A stretch of 17,474 nt of DNA from assembly GCA_002429315.1 (NCBI GenBank), contig DIZC01000102.1, positions 62,273 through 79,746 on the forward strand, read 5' to 3'. This document shows positions 1 through 6,462 of this stretch, in pieces (the first letter of the stretch is position 1; each line of letters begins with the position of its first letter). The position numbers and the translations under genes are program-made. The notes below the pieces were generated by a model. The model did no database searches and was not told where the DNA came from. It saw only the letters and a list, made by a program, of their open reading frames with translations. The stretch comes from Alphaproteobacteria bacterium UBA6038 (GTDB lineage: Bacteria; Pseudomonadota; Alphaproteobacteria; Micropepsales; Micropepsaceae).

Positions 1-38
1 ACGTTCATTCCAAAACAACTCTAACGCTTTGATGGCAT

Positions 39-114
39 TGGCGGCCCCGGCAGGAATCGAACCTGCAACCAGCAGCTTAGAAGGCTGTTGCTCTATCCAT
101 TGAGCTACGGGGCC
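39..114 (-). tRNA. tRNA-Arg (anticodon UCU)
   Basis: Read on the minus strand, the sequence folds into a standard cloverleaf. The acceptor stem is GGCCCCG/CGGGGCC, the D stem GCTC/GAGC, the anticodon loop CTTCTAA (anticodon TCT, decoding AGA) and the T arm GCAGG-TTCGATT-CCTGC. The discriminator base is G, followed by an encoded CCA at 41-39. The first anticodon-stem pair (27-43) is an A-C mismatch; all other stems pair. The mature 5' end (114) directly follows the TAG stop codon of the upstream NDUFS4-like gene (115-117). No obvious terminator is seen between position 38 and the window edge. Confidence 0.96.
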
Positions 115-420
115 CTAATGCGTCCAGGGCACCTTGCGATCATAGCGGAAATTGTCGGCGTAGGATTTGGGCTTGAGCGCTGTGGGCGCCGGCTCGAAGA
201 CCTGATAATCGATGCCTTGCTGCTCGGCGTAAGCGACCGCCTGCTCTTTCGTCTCGAATTCGAGCTGCACCTGGCTGAGGGTGTCCTCCGTGCTCGCCCA
301 GCCCATCAGCGGATCGGGGCGGGTCGCCGAACCGGGCTCGTATTCCAGCACCCATTGATGCGTGTTGCCGCGGCCGGACTGCATCGCATTCCTGGGCGGC
401 TGATAAATACGCGCGCGCAT
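115..420 (-). CDS. NDUFS4-like accessory subunit of respiratory complex I (ETC complex I subunit family)
   Basis: A 101-residue protein starting MRARIYQPPRNAMQSG. It carries the family's RGNTHQWVLEYEP segment near residues 18-30, then a central WASTEDTLSQVQLEF stretch and a C-terminal Lys/Arg/Trp tail. The family corresponds to the 18-kDa mitochondrial complex I subunit, which stabilises the NADH-binding arm; the alphaproteobacterial members are short and soluble. The open frame extends to 486, but that would run into tRNA-Pro. I chose ATG at 420 because it follows an AAGGGAG ribosome-binding site about 8 nt upstream and gives the family N-terminus. The gene is sandwiched between tRNA-Pro (22 nt upstream) and tRNA-Arg (0 nt downstream), so it is probably cotranscribed with both. 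Confidence 0.9.
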   Translation of the reverse strand: MRARIYQPPRNAMQSGRGNTHQWVLEYEPGSATRPDPLMGWASTEDTLSQVQLEFETKEQAVAYAEQQGIDYQVFEPAPTALKPKSYADNFRYDRKVPWTH

Positions 421-442
421 TGGGCTCACTCCCTTTGGCGGA

Positions 443-519
443 TGGTCGGGGCGGCGTGATTTGAACACGCGACCCTCTGCTCCCAAAGCAGATGCGCTAC
501 CAGACTGCGCTACGCCCCG
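443..519 (-). tRNA. tRNA-Pro (anticodon UGG)
   Basis: The minus strand gives a full cloverleaf: acceptor CGGGGCG/CGCCCCG, D stem GCGC/GCGC, anticodon stem TCTGC/GCAGA around loop TTTGGGA (anticodon TGG), and T arm GCGTG-TTCAAAT-CACGC. The discriminator base is A, followed by an encoded CCA at 445-443. It lies just upstream of the NDUFS4-like gene on the same strand. Confidence 0.96.
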
Positions 520-534
520 AAACCGGCGGGCGGT

Positions 535-563
535 GCTTTACCTGTTTCGTTCCAAGGCTTCAA
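535..563 (-). promoter_or_regulatory. Candidate sigma-70-type promoter for tRNA-Pro and the genes behind it
   Basis: On the minus strand a TTGAAG box (563-558) is followed after 17 nt by TAAAGC (540-535). Transcription would start near 528, about 9 nt before the tRNA 5' end. The -35 box is good and the -10 box is weak. The call rests on spacing and position only. Confidence 0.35.
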
Positions 564-615
564 CCGGTGGCAGGCTGCCGTGCTATGGTTCTCTCCTGCC
601 TTGAAGGAGATTGCC

Positions 616-1047
616 GTGCCGCACGAAGCGATTCTGCTGCCGATGGGCGCCCTCGCGCTGCTTACGTTTGTCGCGCTGATTTTCATTCCCATCCGCCGCT
701 TCCGCGCCGCGTTCGCCGGACAGGTGGGTGCGGAGGATTTCCGCTACGGCGAGTCCCCGCGCGTGCCGGGCGAGGTCTCCATTCCCAACCGCAACTACAT
801 GAACCTGCTCGAGCTGCCGATGTTGTTCTATGTGGTGTGCGTGCTGAATTACGTGACGAGCCCCACGGTTTCGATGCTGACATTAGTGCTCGCCTGGGCC
901 TATGTGGCCGTGCGCGCGCTGCACAGCCTGGTGCACCTCACCTACAACAATGTGATGCACCGGCTCGCCCTCTTCGCGACCAGCAATTTCGTTCTCATGT
1001 CTTTGTGGGTTGCGTTTTTCACGCATCTGCTCCGAGGGAATAGTTAG
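616..1047 (+). CDS. MAPEG family membrane protein
   Basis: A 143-residue protein with about four hydrophobic helices: a first helix near residues 5-25, then three more after residue 65. A conserved RNYMNLLELPMLFYVVC segment precedes the second helix, as in MAPEG proteins (membrane-associated proteins in eicosanoid and glutathione metabolism). Bacterial members usually have unknown substrates. I chose GTG at 616 because AAGGAGA (604-610) sits 5 nt upstream. An in-frame ATG at 580 would add 12 residues but has no clear ribosome-binding site. The next gene (DUF4242) follows after 58 bp on the same strand. The exact enzymatic role cannot be read from the sequence. Confidence 0.85.
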   Translation: MPHEAILLPMGALALLTFVALIFIPIRRFRAAFAGQVGAEDFRYGESPRVPGEVSIPNRNYMNLLELPMLFYVVCVLNYVTSPTVSMLTLVLAWAYVAVRALHSLVHLTYNNVMHRLALFATSNFVLMSLWVAFFTHLLRGNS

Positions 1048-1105
1048 CCCCTTGCGAGCCGCGTAAGCTCGGCTTACCTCGGGCCCTCACCACTGGAGGA
1101 TCATC

Positions 1106-1390
1106 ATGGCATTGCGCAGGTTCATCATCGAACGCGACATTCCCGCCGTCGGCAGCTTCGAGCGCGATCAGTTGCGCGGCGCCGCGGCGCAATCCAACAA
1201 GGTGTTGCGCGAGCTTGGCCCCGACATCCAGTGGGTGGAAAGCTACGTGGCCGACAACAAGACCTTCTGCGTCTACCTGGCGAAGGACGAATCGCTGATC
1301 CACAAGCATGCGGAAATCAGCGGCTTCCCGGCGACGAAAGTCACGGAAGTAAAAAAGATGATCGACCCCACGACAGAGCAGGCGGCGTAA
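1106..1390 (+). CDS. DUF4242 family small protein (SCO4226-like)
   Basis: A 94-residue soluble protein starting MALRRFIIERDIPAVGSF. It shows the DUF4242 pattern: an N-terminal strand with ERDIP, a helix rich in Ala and Gln (residues 22-38), a WVESYVADNKTFCVY strand pair and a C-terminal HAEISGFPATKV segment. The best-known relative is the small nickel-binding protein SCO4226 of Streptomyces. Whether this one binds metal is unknown; a His pair near residues 70-72 (KHAE region) could contribute. ATG at 1106 has an excellent GGAGG site (1095-1099). The gene follows the MAPEG gene on the same strand and is followed by a palindromic repeat. Confidence 0.78.
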   Translation: MALRRFIIERDIPAVGSFERDQLRGAAAQSNKVLRELGPDIQWVESYVADNKTFCVYLAKDESLIHKHAEISGFPATKVTEVKKMIDPTTEQAA

Positions 1391-1405
1391 CCACAGCAAC
1401 AAGAC

Positions 1406-1518
1406 TGTCATGGCCCGGCTTGACCGGGCCACCCAGCCGGGGCGCGTCTGCGCCCCAGTGACTCTCTTCGCGCGCGGACGTGCGCTAGTGAGTGGCCCGC
1501 ACCCCGCGGCCAATGGCA
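1406..1518. repeat. Palindromic intergenic element, family A, copy 1
   Basis: About 112 bp beginning TGTCATGGCCCGG, in the 238-bp gap between the DUF4242 gene and the MFS gene. It aligns over its whole length with a second copy at 2921-3032. It holds several hairpins: GGCCCGG/CCGGGCC near 1412-1430, GGGGCGC-GTCT-GCGCCCC at 1439-1456, and a CG-rich stem near 1470-1486. Its right end is degraded compared with copy 2, so the terminal inverted repeat is imperfect here. Related GC-rich palindromes are scattered through Bradyrhizobium-type genomes (recalled, not checked). No ORF or tRNA is hidden in it. Confidence 0.85.
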
Positions 1519-1628
1519 ACTTAGCGCCGTGCCTTATCCCTCATCTTCAAAACCCCGCCAGAAGCGTCGTTGGTACCCCACGCCCAATTGCGCCATAGTG
1601 CCACCGGGAGCGAGTGGGGCGGGGCAAG

Positions 1629-2876
1629 ATGGCGGTTGCAGAGGTTGCGCTAGCGCGCCGTGGAAACGGCGCGGCGGCTTTGGTCGCGCTGCTCGCCGCA
1701 GCGATCTTCATCAACTACATCGACCGCGGCAATCTGGCGACCGCAGCGCCGCTCATCAAGGACGAGTTCCGGCTGAACAATTTTCAGATCGGTGTGATGA
1801 CCTCCGCCTTCTTCTGGATCTACACGCCGGCGCAACTCCTCGCCGGGTGGCTGGCGGACCGGCTGAACCCCTATCGGGCGCTGGCGTTGGGTTTTGCCGT
1901 CTGGTCTGCGGCGACCGCGCTCACCGGATTCGCCGGCGGGTTCGGCGCGTTCCTGGCCTTGCGTCTTGTGCTGGGGCTGGGCGAAAGCGCCGCCTTTCCC
2001 TGCATGTCGAAATTGCTGGCGCGGCATGTGCCGCCCGCATCGCTTGGATTCGCCAACGGTTTCGTTGTCGCCGGAGTCTCGTTCGGCCCGGCCGTCGGAA
2101 CGCTTCTGGGCGGCCTCATGATCGTCCAGTTCGGCTGGCGCGCGATGTTCGTGATCTTCGGTATCGCGGCCTTGCTATGGCTTTGGCCGTGGCTGCTGAA
2201 CGCCAAAGGTATGCCCGCCGAAATCCGCGCGCATGACGAGGCCCCCCCGCCCTCCTTCTTCAAGCTGCTTTCGATGCGGAACATGTGGGGCGCGATGGTG
2301 GGTCACTTCGCATCGAACTACGGGCTCTACTTCATCCTCTCATGGCTGCCGCTGTATCTGGTGAAGGAGCGCGGCTTCAGCATCGTGCAGATGTCGGAGC
2401 TTGGCGCGATGATCTACTGCACCGCCGGCACCAGCTCGATTGTCAGCGGCTGGCTCGCGGATCGCTGGATAGCATGGGGCGCCTCCATCAACACGGTCCG
2501 GAAGGCAGGCTGCGTTATTCCGCACCTCGTGATTGCGATCTGCTTTGCCGGCGTCGCGGTGGGAAGCCAGACCGTTGTTATCGGTTGCCTGTTCATGTTC
2601 GGCCTCGTCAGCGGTTGCATCAGCACGTCGCTGTGGTCGATTTCGCAAACGCTCGCCGGGCCGGCGGTTGCAGCGCGCTGGGTGGGTTTGCAGAATGCGT
2701 TCGCCAACTGTGCAGGGATTGTGGCGCCGCTCATCACCGGATTCGTGGTGGACCGCACGGGATCGTTTGCCGATGCCTTCCTGGTTGCCGGCGCGGTTTC
2801 GCTGATTGGCGCGATCGGCTGGGGCGTGATCGTGCGGCGCGTTGAGCCGGTGCAGTGGGGGGAGCTTGCCGTGTGA
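1629..2876 (+). CDS. MFS transporter, probable anion:cation symporter (ACS) type
   Basis: A 415-residue integral membrane protein with about 12 hydrophobic helices. The first helix carries FINYIDRGNLATAAP, typical of ACS-type carriers of organic anions such as sugar acids and aromatic acids. The loop after helix 2 is GWLADRLNPYRALALG, the MFS motif A. A central hydrophilic loop near residues 195-215 separates the two six-helix halves, and the second motif-A-like loop GWLADRWIAWG follows in the C-terminal half. I prefer ATG 1629; an in-frame GTG at 1614 adds five residues but its GGGAG lies only 3 nt away. The substrate is not predictable. The gene ends before a second family A repeat and converges on glyS. 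Confidence 0.9.
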   Translation: MAVAEVALARRGNGAAALVALLAAAIFINYIDRGNLATAAPLIKDEFRLNNFQIGVMTSAFFWIYTPAQLLAGWLADRLNPYRALALGFAVWSAATALTGFAGGFGAFLALRLVLGLGESAAFPCMSKLLARHVPPASLGFANGFVVAGVSFGPAVGTLLGGLMIVQFGWRAMFVIFGIAALLWLWPWLLNAKGMPAEIRAHDEAPPPSFFKLLSMRNMWGAMVGHFASNYGLYFILSWLPLYLVKERGFSIVQMSELGAMIYCTAGTSSIVSGWLADRWIAWGASINTVRKAGCVIPHLVIAICFAGVAVGSQTVVIGCLFMFGLVSGCISTSLWSISQTLAGPAVAARWVGLQNAFANCAGIVAPLITGFVVDRTGSFADAFLVAGAVSLIGAIGWGVIVRRVEPVQWGELAV

Positions 2877-2920
2877 GTACGGCGGCCGCTGGCGGCGCTT
2901 CCACAACTTCCACAACAAAA

Positions 2921-3032
2921 TGTCATAGCCCGGCTTGTCCGGGCCACACAGCCGGGCCGCGTCCGCGGCCCAGTGACTCTTTTCGCGCGCGGACGCGCGC
3001 TACTGGGTGGCCCGCATTCGCGGGCCATGACA
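2921..3032. repeat. Palindromic intergenic element, family A, copy 2
   Basis: A 112-bp element in the 172-bp gap between the convergent MFS and glyS genes. It starts TGTCATAGCCCG and ends CGGGCCATGACA, so its ends form a 12-bp terminal inverted repeat with one mismatch. Inside are hairpins GGCCCGG/CCGGGCC, GGGCCGC-GTCC-GCGGCCC (2954-2971), a GCGCG stem near 2985-3000 and GGCCCGC-ATTC-GCGGGCC near 3009-3026. Its place between convergent genes would let it stop or process both transcripts, but there is no T-tract typical of intrinsic terminators. Confidence 0.87.
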
Positions 3033-3048
3033 ATCGGGAGGCCGGGAA

Positions 3049-5280
3049 TTACCCTTCTATCTTCGAAAAATCGGCCACCAGATGCAGCGTGGCGCGCAGC
3101 CGCGAGAGGAGCAGCAGCCGGTTCTTGCGCAGCTCCGGGTTTTTGTCGTTCACCGTCACCTTGTCGAAGAAGGCATCCACCGGCTTGCGCAGCCGCGCCA
3201 TCTGATGCATCGCATCCACAAATCGTTCAGCCTTGATGTCCTGTTCGACTAGCGGCCGAACGTCTTCGAACAGGGCAGCCAACTTACGCTCTTCAAGAAG
3301 CGGCATGGCTTCGAGTCCGGTCTCAGGCTCGCCGTCGTAGCTGGTTTTGTCGCGCTTTTCTTCGTCGCGCAGGATGTTCGCGGCGCGGCGGTAAGCGACC
3401 AGCAGATTGGCACCGTCGTCGGTCTTAAGGAACGCCTGCAGCGCCTCTACCCGCGCTACCAGCCGCACCAGATCGTCTTCATTGCCCAGGCTGAACACCG
3501 CATCGATCAAATCGTGCCGCGTCCCCTTCTCTCGTAACGCAACCTTCAGGCGGTCGGCAACAAATCCAACAATTCCGCCTAACAGCTCCTCAACATGCAA
3601 ACGAAGGTGTTCCTCGCTTCGTCGACGCGAGAGAGTCCCGTCTTCACTCGCTGCCACCTCCTCAATTCGTTCTATTGGGAAGTCATTGAAAAAGATTTCT
3701 GATGACCAAATAATCTTTCCGTTCCGCAACTCGAACCCGTGTGATGAAGTGAGCCCTCCCGGACGATAAATCAGCTTCGTTGCTAGTTGCTTCAATCTAA
3801 GCCGCGCACTATTGGCAAGAAATATCCTCAGAAGACCCAGTGCCGCTCTGCGAAGAGCGTAAGGATCACCCGAGCCGGTTGGACGTTCGCGCAACGCGAA
3901 AAACCCCACGATCTGATCCAACTTGTCCGCCAGTGCGACGGCGATTGAGACTTTGTTCGTGGGGACGGCGTCGTTGGGGCCGAGCGGTTTGTAGTGATCG
4001 CGGATGGCATCGGCGACATCGGCATCTTTGCCGTCATGCAGCGCGTAGTAGCGGCCCATCACGCCTTGTAGCTCGGGAAACTCGCCAAGGACCCCGGTCG
4101 TTAGGTCGGCTTTGCACAACCGCGCCGCGCGTTTGGCTTTCTCCACATCCGCGCCGATCTTCTCGGCAATCTCGCCGGCCAGCGCTTCAATTCGCTCGAC
4201 GCGCTCGTATTGCGTGCCGAGCTTTGCGTGAAAGACCATGTTCTTGAGATCGTCGACGCGCGATTCCAAGGTGCGCTTGCGGTCCTGCTCCCAGAAGAAT
4301 TTGGCGTCGGAAAGCCGCGCGCGCAGCACCCGCTCGTTGCCGGCGACGATCTCCTTGCCGCCGTCCTCCGCAAGCATGTTTGCGACGACGACGAAACGGT
4401 TGGCCAGCTTCTCGTCCCGCAACTCCTTCAGCGCGAAGTATTTCTGATGCGCGCGCATGGAGGTCTGCAGGATTTCCGGCGGCAGCGCCATGAATTCGTC
4501 TTCGATGCTGCCGATCAGCACAACCGGCCATTCCGCGAGACCGGCCACTTCCTCCAGCAACCCGGCATCCTCGACCAGCTCCAGCCGCTGCGCGAACGCT
4601 TTGTTCCGCGCATCATGGACGATGATCTCCTTGCGCTCGGCCGCATCGAGGATGACGTGCGCATGCCGCAGTTTTTCTTCGTAGTCCTCGAAGCGGCGCA
4701 CTTCGATCGAACCTTTCGAAAGGAAACGGTGGCCGTACGTGATATTCCCGCTGGTCACGCCGGCGAATTCGAGCGGCACGACTTCGCCATCGAAGGTGCA
4801 GACGATGGCGTGCAGCGGCCGCACCCACCGCACGTCGCTGCCGGGAAAACGCATCGATTTCGGCCACGGCAGTTTGGCGAACGTGTTGGGCAGAATTTCC
4901 GACAGCACCTCCGCCGTCGCCCTGCCCTTGCGCGCGATGACGCCGATGTAGACGTCGCCCTTCGGCGTTTTCTCGACCCTGAGCTGCTCTTTGGCGAGGC
5001 TCGTCTTGCGCAAGAACCCATCGAGCGCTGCTTGCGGCGCATCGACCTTTGGTCCCTTCAGTTCTTCCTTCACGTCCGGCTGCTTGGCCGGCAATCCGGC
5101 AATCGCCAGCGTCAGCCGCCGCGGTCCGGCAAACGCTTTCGCCCCTTCGAACAGCAATCCGCGATCCGACAGCCCGCCGACGACCAGCCGCTCCAAATCC
5201 TTCGCCGCGCCGCCTTGCATCCGCGCCGGGATTTCTTCGGAGAACAGTTCGAGCAGAAGGTCAGGCATTGGCAGCGCCAC
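3049..5280 (-). CDS. glyS: Glycine--tRNA ligase beta subunit
   Basis: A 743-residue protein beginning with MALPMPDLLLELFSEEIPAR, the signature of GlyS. With GlyQ it forms the tetrameric bacterial glycyl-tRNA synthetase; the beta subunit carries the tRNA-binding and HD-like domains. Later landmarks are the FPGSDVRWVRPLHAIV and LLEEVAGLAEWPVVLIGS segments and the C-terminal anticodon-binding-like tail ending LHLVADFSKIEG. It is longer than the 689 residues of E. coli GlyS. Much of the excess is a segment near residues 490-565 encoded by unusually AT-rich DNA. I kept GTG at 5280, which has GGGAG (5294-5290) 9 nt upstream; ATG at 5268 is the alternative but lacks a ribosome-binding site. It lies downstream of glyQ, with a palindromic repeat pair in the 201-bp gap. 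Confidence 0.96.
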   Translation of the reverse strand: MALPMPDLLLELFSEEIPARMQGGAAKDLERLVVGGLSDRGLLFEGAKAFAGPRRLTLAIAGLPAKQPDVKEELKGPKVDAPQAALDGFLRKTSLAKEQLRVEKTPKGDVYIGVIARKGRATAEVLSEILPNTFAKLPWPKSMRFPGSDVRWVRPLHAIVCTFDGEVVPLEFAGVTSGNITYGHRFLSKGSIEVRRFEDYEEKLRHAHVILDAAERKEIIVHDARNKAFAQRLELVEDAGLLEEVAGLAEWPVVLIGSIEDEFMALPPEILQTSMRAHQKYFALKELRDEKLANRFVVVANMLAEDGGKEIVAGNERVLRARLSDAKFFWEQDRKRTLESRVDDLKNMVFHAKLGTQYERVERIEALAGEIAEKIGADVEKAKRAARLCKADLTTGVLGEFPELQGVMGRYYALHDGKDADVADAIRDHYKPLGPNDAVPTNKVSIAVALADKLDQIVGFFALRERPTGSGDPYALRRAALGLLRIFLANSARLRLKQLATKLIYRPGGLTSSHGFELRNGKIIWSSEIFFNDFPIERIEEVAASEDGTLSRRRSEEHLRLHVEELLGGIVGFVADRLKVALREKGTRHDLIDAVFSLGNEDDLVRLVARVEALQAFLKTDDGANLLVAYRRAANILRDEEKRDKTSYDGEPETGLEAMPLLEERKLAALFEDVRPLVEQDIKAERFVDAMHQMARLRKPVDAFFDKVTVNDKNPELRKNRLLLLSRLRATLHLVADFSKIEG

Positions 5281-5290
5281 GGAAAAATAC

Positions 5291-5456
5291 TCCCTCTCCC
5301 CCGGAACCGGGGGAGACGGTCGGGGTGAGGGGGCGCCGCAACACGCACTGATTCAGGAACCGCGGAGAATGGCATGGAGAGTGTGCATCAAGGGCGAAGG
5401 CCACCGCCTTGCACACCCCCTCACCTTGCCCTCTCCCCCTGAAGGGGGAGAGGGTG
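5291..5456. repeat. Inverted pair of palindromic repeats, family B, between glyQ and glyS
   Basis: Two related GC-rich units face each other across about 80 bp. The left unit (5291-5333) contains a perfect 9-bp hairpin, CTCCCCCGG-AA-CCGGGGGAG (5296-5315), followed by a GTGAGGGGG run. The right unit (5413-5456) starts ACCCCCTCACC and ends in a perfect 12-bp hairpin, CCCTCTCCCCCT-GA-AGGGGGAGAGGG (5429-5454). The reverse complement of the left unit aligns with the right one. The intervening DNA has no convincing gene. The left edge supplies the ribosome-binding site of glyS. Confidence 0.85.
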
Positions 5457-5481
5457 AACGTATGAAACGCCGCCCGCCCCA

Positions 5482-6396
5482 TCACCTAAACCTCGGCTGA
5501 TAGGCACCCTGCGGAGACTCAAGCCACGCGTCGCAGCAGGCCTTGGCGAGCGCGCGCACCCGCGCGATGTACGCCGCGCGTTCCGTCACCGAAATCACGC
5601 CGCGCGCATCCAACAAGTTAAAGCAATGGCTTGCCTTGATGCACTGATCGTAAGCCGGCAGCGCCAGCCTCACGCCCGTCAGCAGCTCCTGGCACTGCTT
5701 CTCGGCGTCCTTGAAATGCTGGAACAGGATCTCGGTGTCGGCGCGCTCGAAATTGTACGCCGACTGCTCGATCTCGTTCTGGTGGAACACTTCCCCGTAG
5801 CGAACGATGCGTCCGTCCGGCTGCTTGTTGAACGCGAGGTCGTAGACGAACTCCACGCCCTGCACATACATGGCAAGCCGCTCGAGCCCGTAGGTGATTT
5901 CCGCGCTCACCGGATCGCAATCGATGCCGCCCACCTGCTGGAAATAGGTGAACTGGGTGATCTCCATCCCGTCGCACCACACTTCCCAGCCGAGCCCCCA
6001 GGCTCCGAGTGTCGGACTTTCCCAATCGTCCTCCACGAAGCGGATGTCGTGCAGTTTGGGATCGAGGCCGATGGCACGCACGCTTTTCAGATACATCTCC
6101 TGCACGTCGTCCGGCGCGGGCTTCAGGATCACCTGGAACTGATAATAGTGCTGCAGCCGATTGGGATTCTCGCCGTAGCGCCCGTCCTTCGGCCGCCGCG
6201 ACGGCTGCACGTAAGCTGCGCGCCACGGCCGCGGCCCCAGCGAGCGCAAGGTGGTGGCGGGATGAAAGGTCCCTGCGCCCATCTCCACATCGTAGGGCTG
6301 CAGAATCAGACAGCCCTGCTGCGCCCAGAAATTCTGCAGCGTGAGGATGAGGTCCTGGAACGTGTGCGCTTTGGCCACTGAATCTGCCGGTTTCAA
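5482..6396 (-). CDS. glyQ: Glycine--tRNA ligase alpha subunit
   Basis: A 304-residue class II synthetase alpha subunit, the usual family length. It contains FQDLILTLQNFWAQQGC, GAGTFHPATTLRSLGP, the motif-2 region RYGENPNRLQHYYQFQVILK and the motif-3-like GLERLAMYVQG. It makes glycyl-adenylate and works with GlyS encoded downstream. No ATG lies upstream of the catalytic core, so the start must be non-ATG. TTG at 6396 gives MKPADSVAKAHTFQD; GTG at 6378 is an alternative. Neither has a clear ribosome-binding site. The gene diverges from the YncE-type gene across only 66 bp. Confidence 0.96.
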   Translation of the reverse strand: MKPADSVAKAHTFQDLILTLQNFWAQQGCLILQPYDVEMGAGTFHPATTLRSLGPRPWRAAYVQPSRRPKDGRYGENPNRLQHYYQFQVILKPAPDDVQEMYLKSVRAIGLDPKLHDIRFVEDDWESPTLGAWGLGWEVWCDGMEITQFTYFQQVGGIDCDPVSAEITYGLERLAMYVQGVEFVYDLAFNKQPDGRIVRYGEVFHQNEIEQSAYNFERADTEILFQHFKDAEKQCQELLTGVRLALPAYDQCIKASHCFNLLDARGVISVTERAAYIARVRALAKACCDAWLESPQGAYQPRFR

Positions 6397-6417
6397 AAGA
6401 GGGGGCGGACGCTACAA
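6391..6417 (+). promoter_or_regulatory. Weak candidate promoter for the YncE-type gene
   Basis: TACAAT at 6412-6417 is a five-of-six match to a -10 box. The only -35-like sequence is TTTCAA (6391-6396) at a short 15-nt spacing. Transcription would begin near 6424, leaving a leader of about 39 nt. The region lies within the 66-bp divergent gap and the glyQ 5' end, so the assignment is tentative. Confidence 0.25.
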
Positions 6418-6462
6418 TCCGCCCGCCTTCGGAACAAGCCGCGCCCGTCGCGAGGACATCAG

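Noticed and set aside
1391..1628. Possible non-coding RNA gene or CRISPR-like array in the intergenic repeat
   Set aside because: There are no regularly spaced direct repeats with unique spacers. The hairpins are explained by the family A palindromic element, which recurs at 2921-3032.
1529..2236. 235-codon open frame overlapping the MFS gene
   Set aside because: It is the Arg-rich alternate frame of a membrane protein gene; the MFS frame has clear membrane helices and motifs.
4210..5328. 372-codon plus-strand open frame opposite glyS
   Set aside because: It mirrors glyS in the complementary frame, as is common in high-GC genes, and shows no recognisable domain or ribosome-binding site.
5429..5454. 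Strong hairpin after glyQ considered as an intrinsic terminator
   Set aside because: No T-run follows the stem in the glyQ direction, and the sequence belongs to a repeat pair; it may still attenuate transcription.
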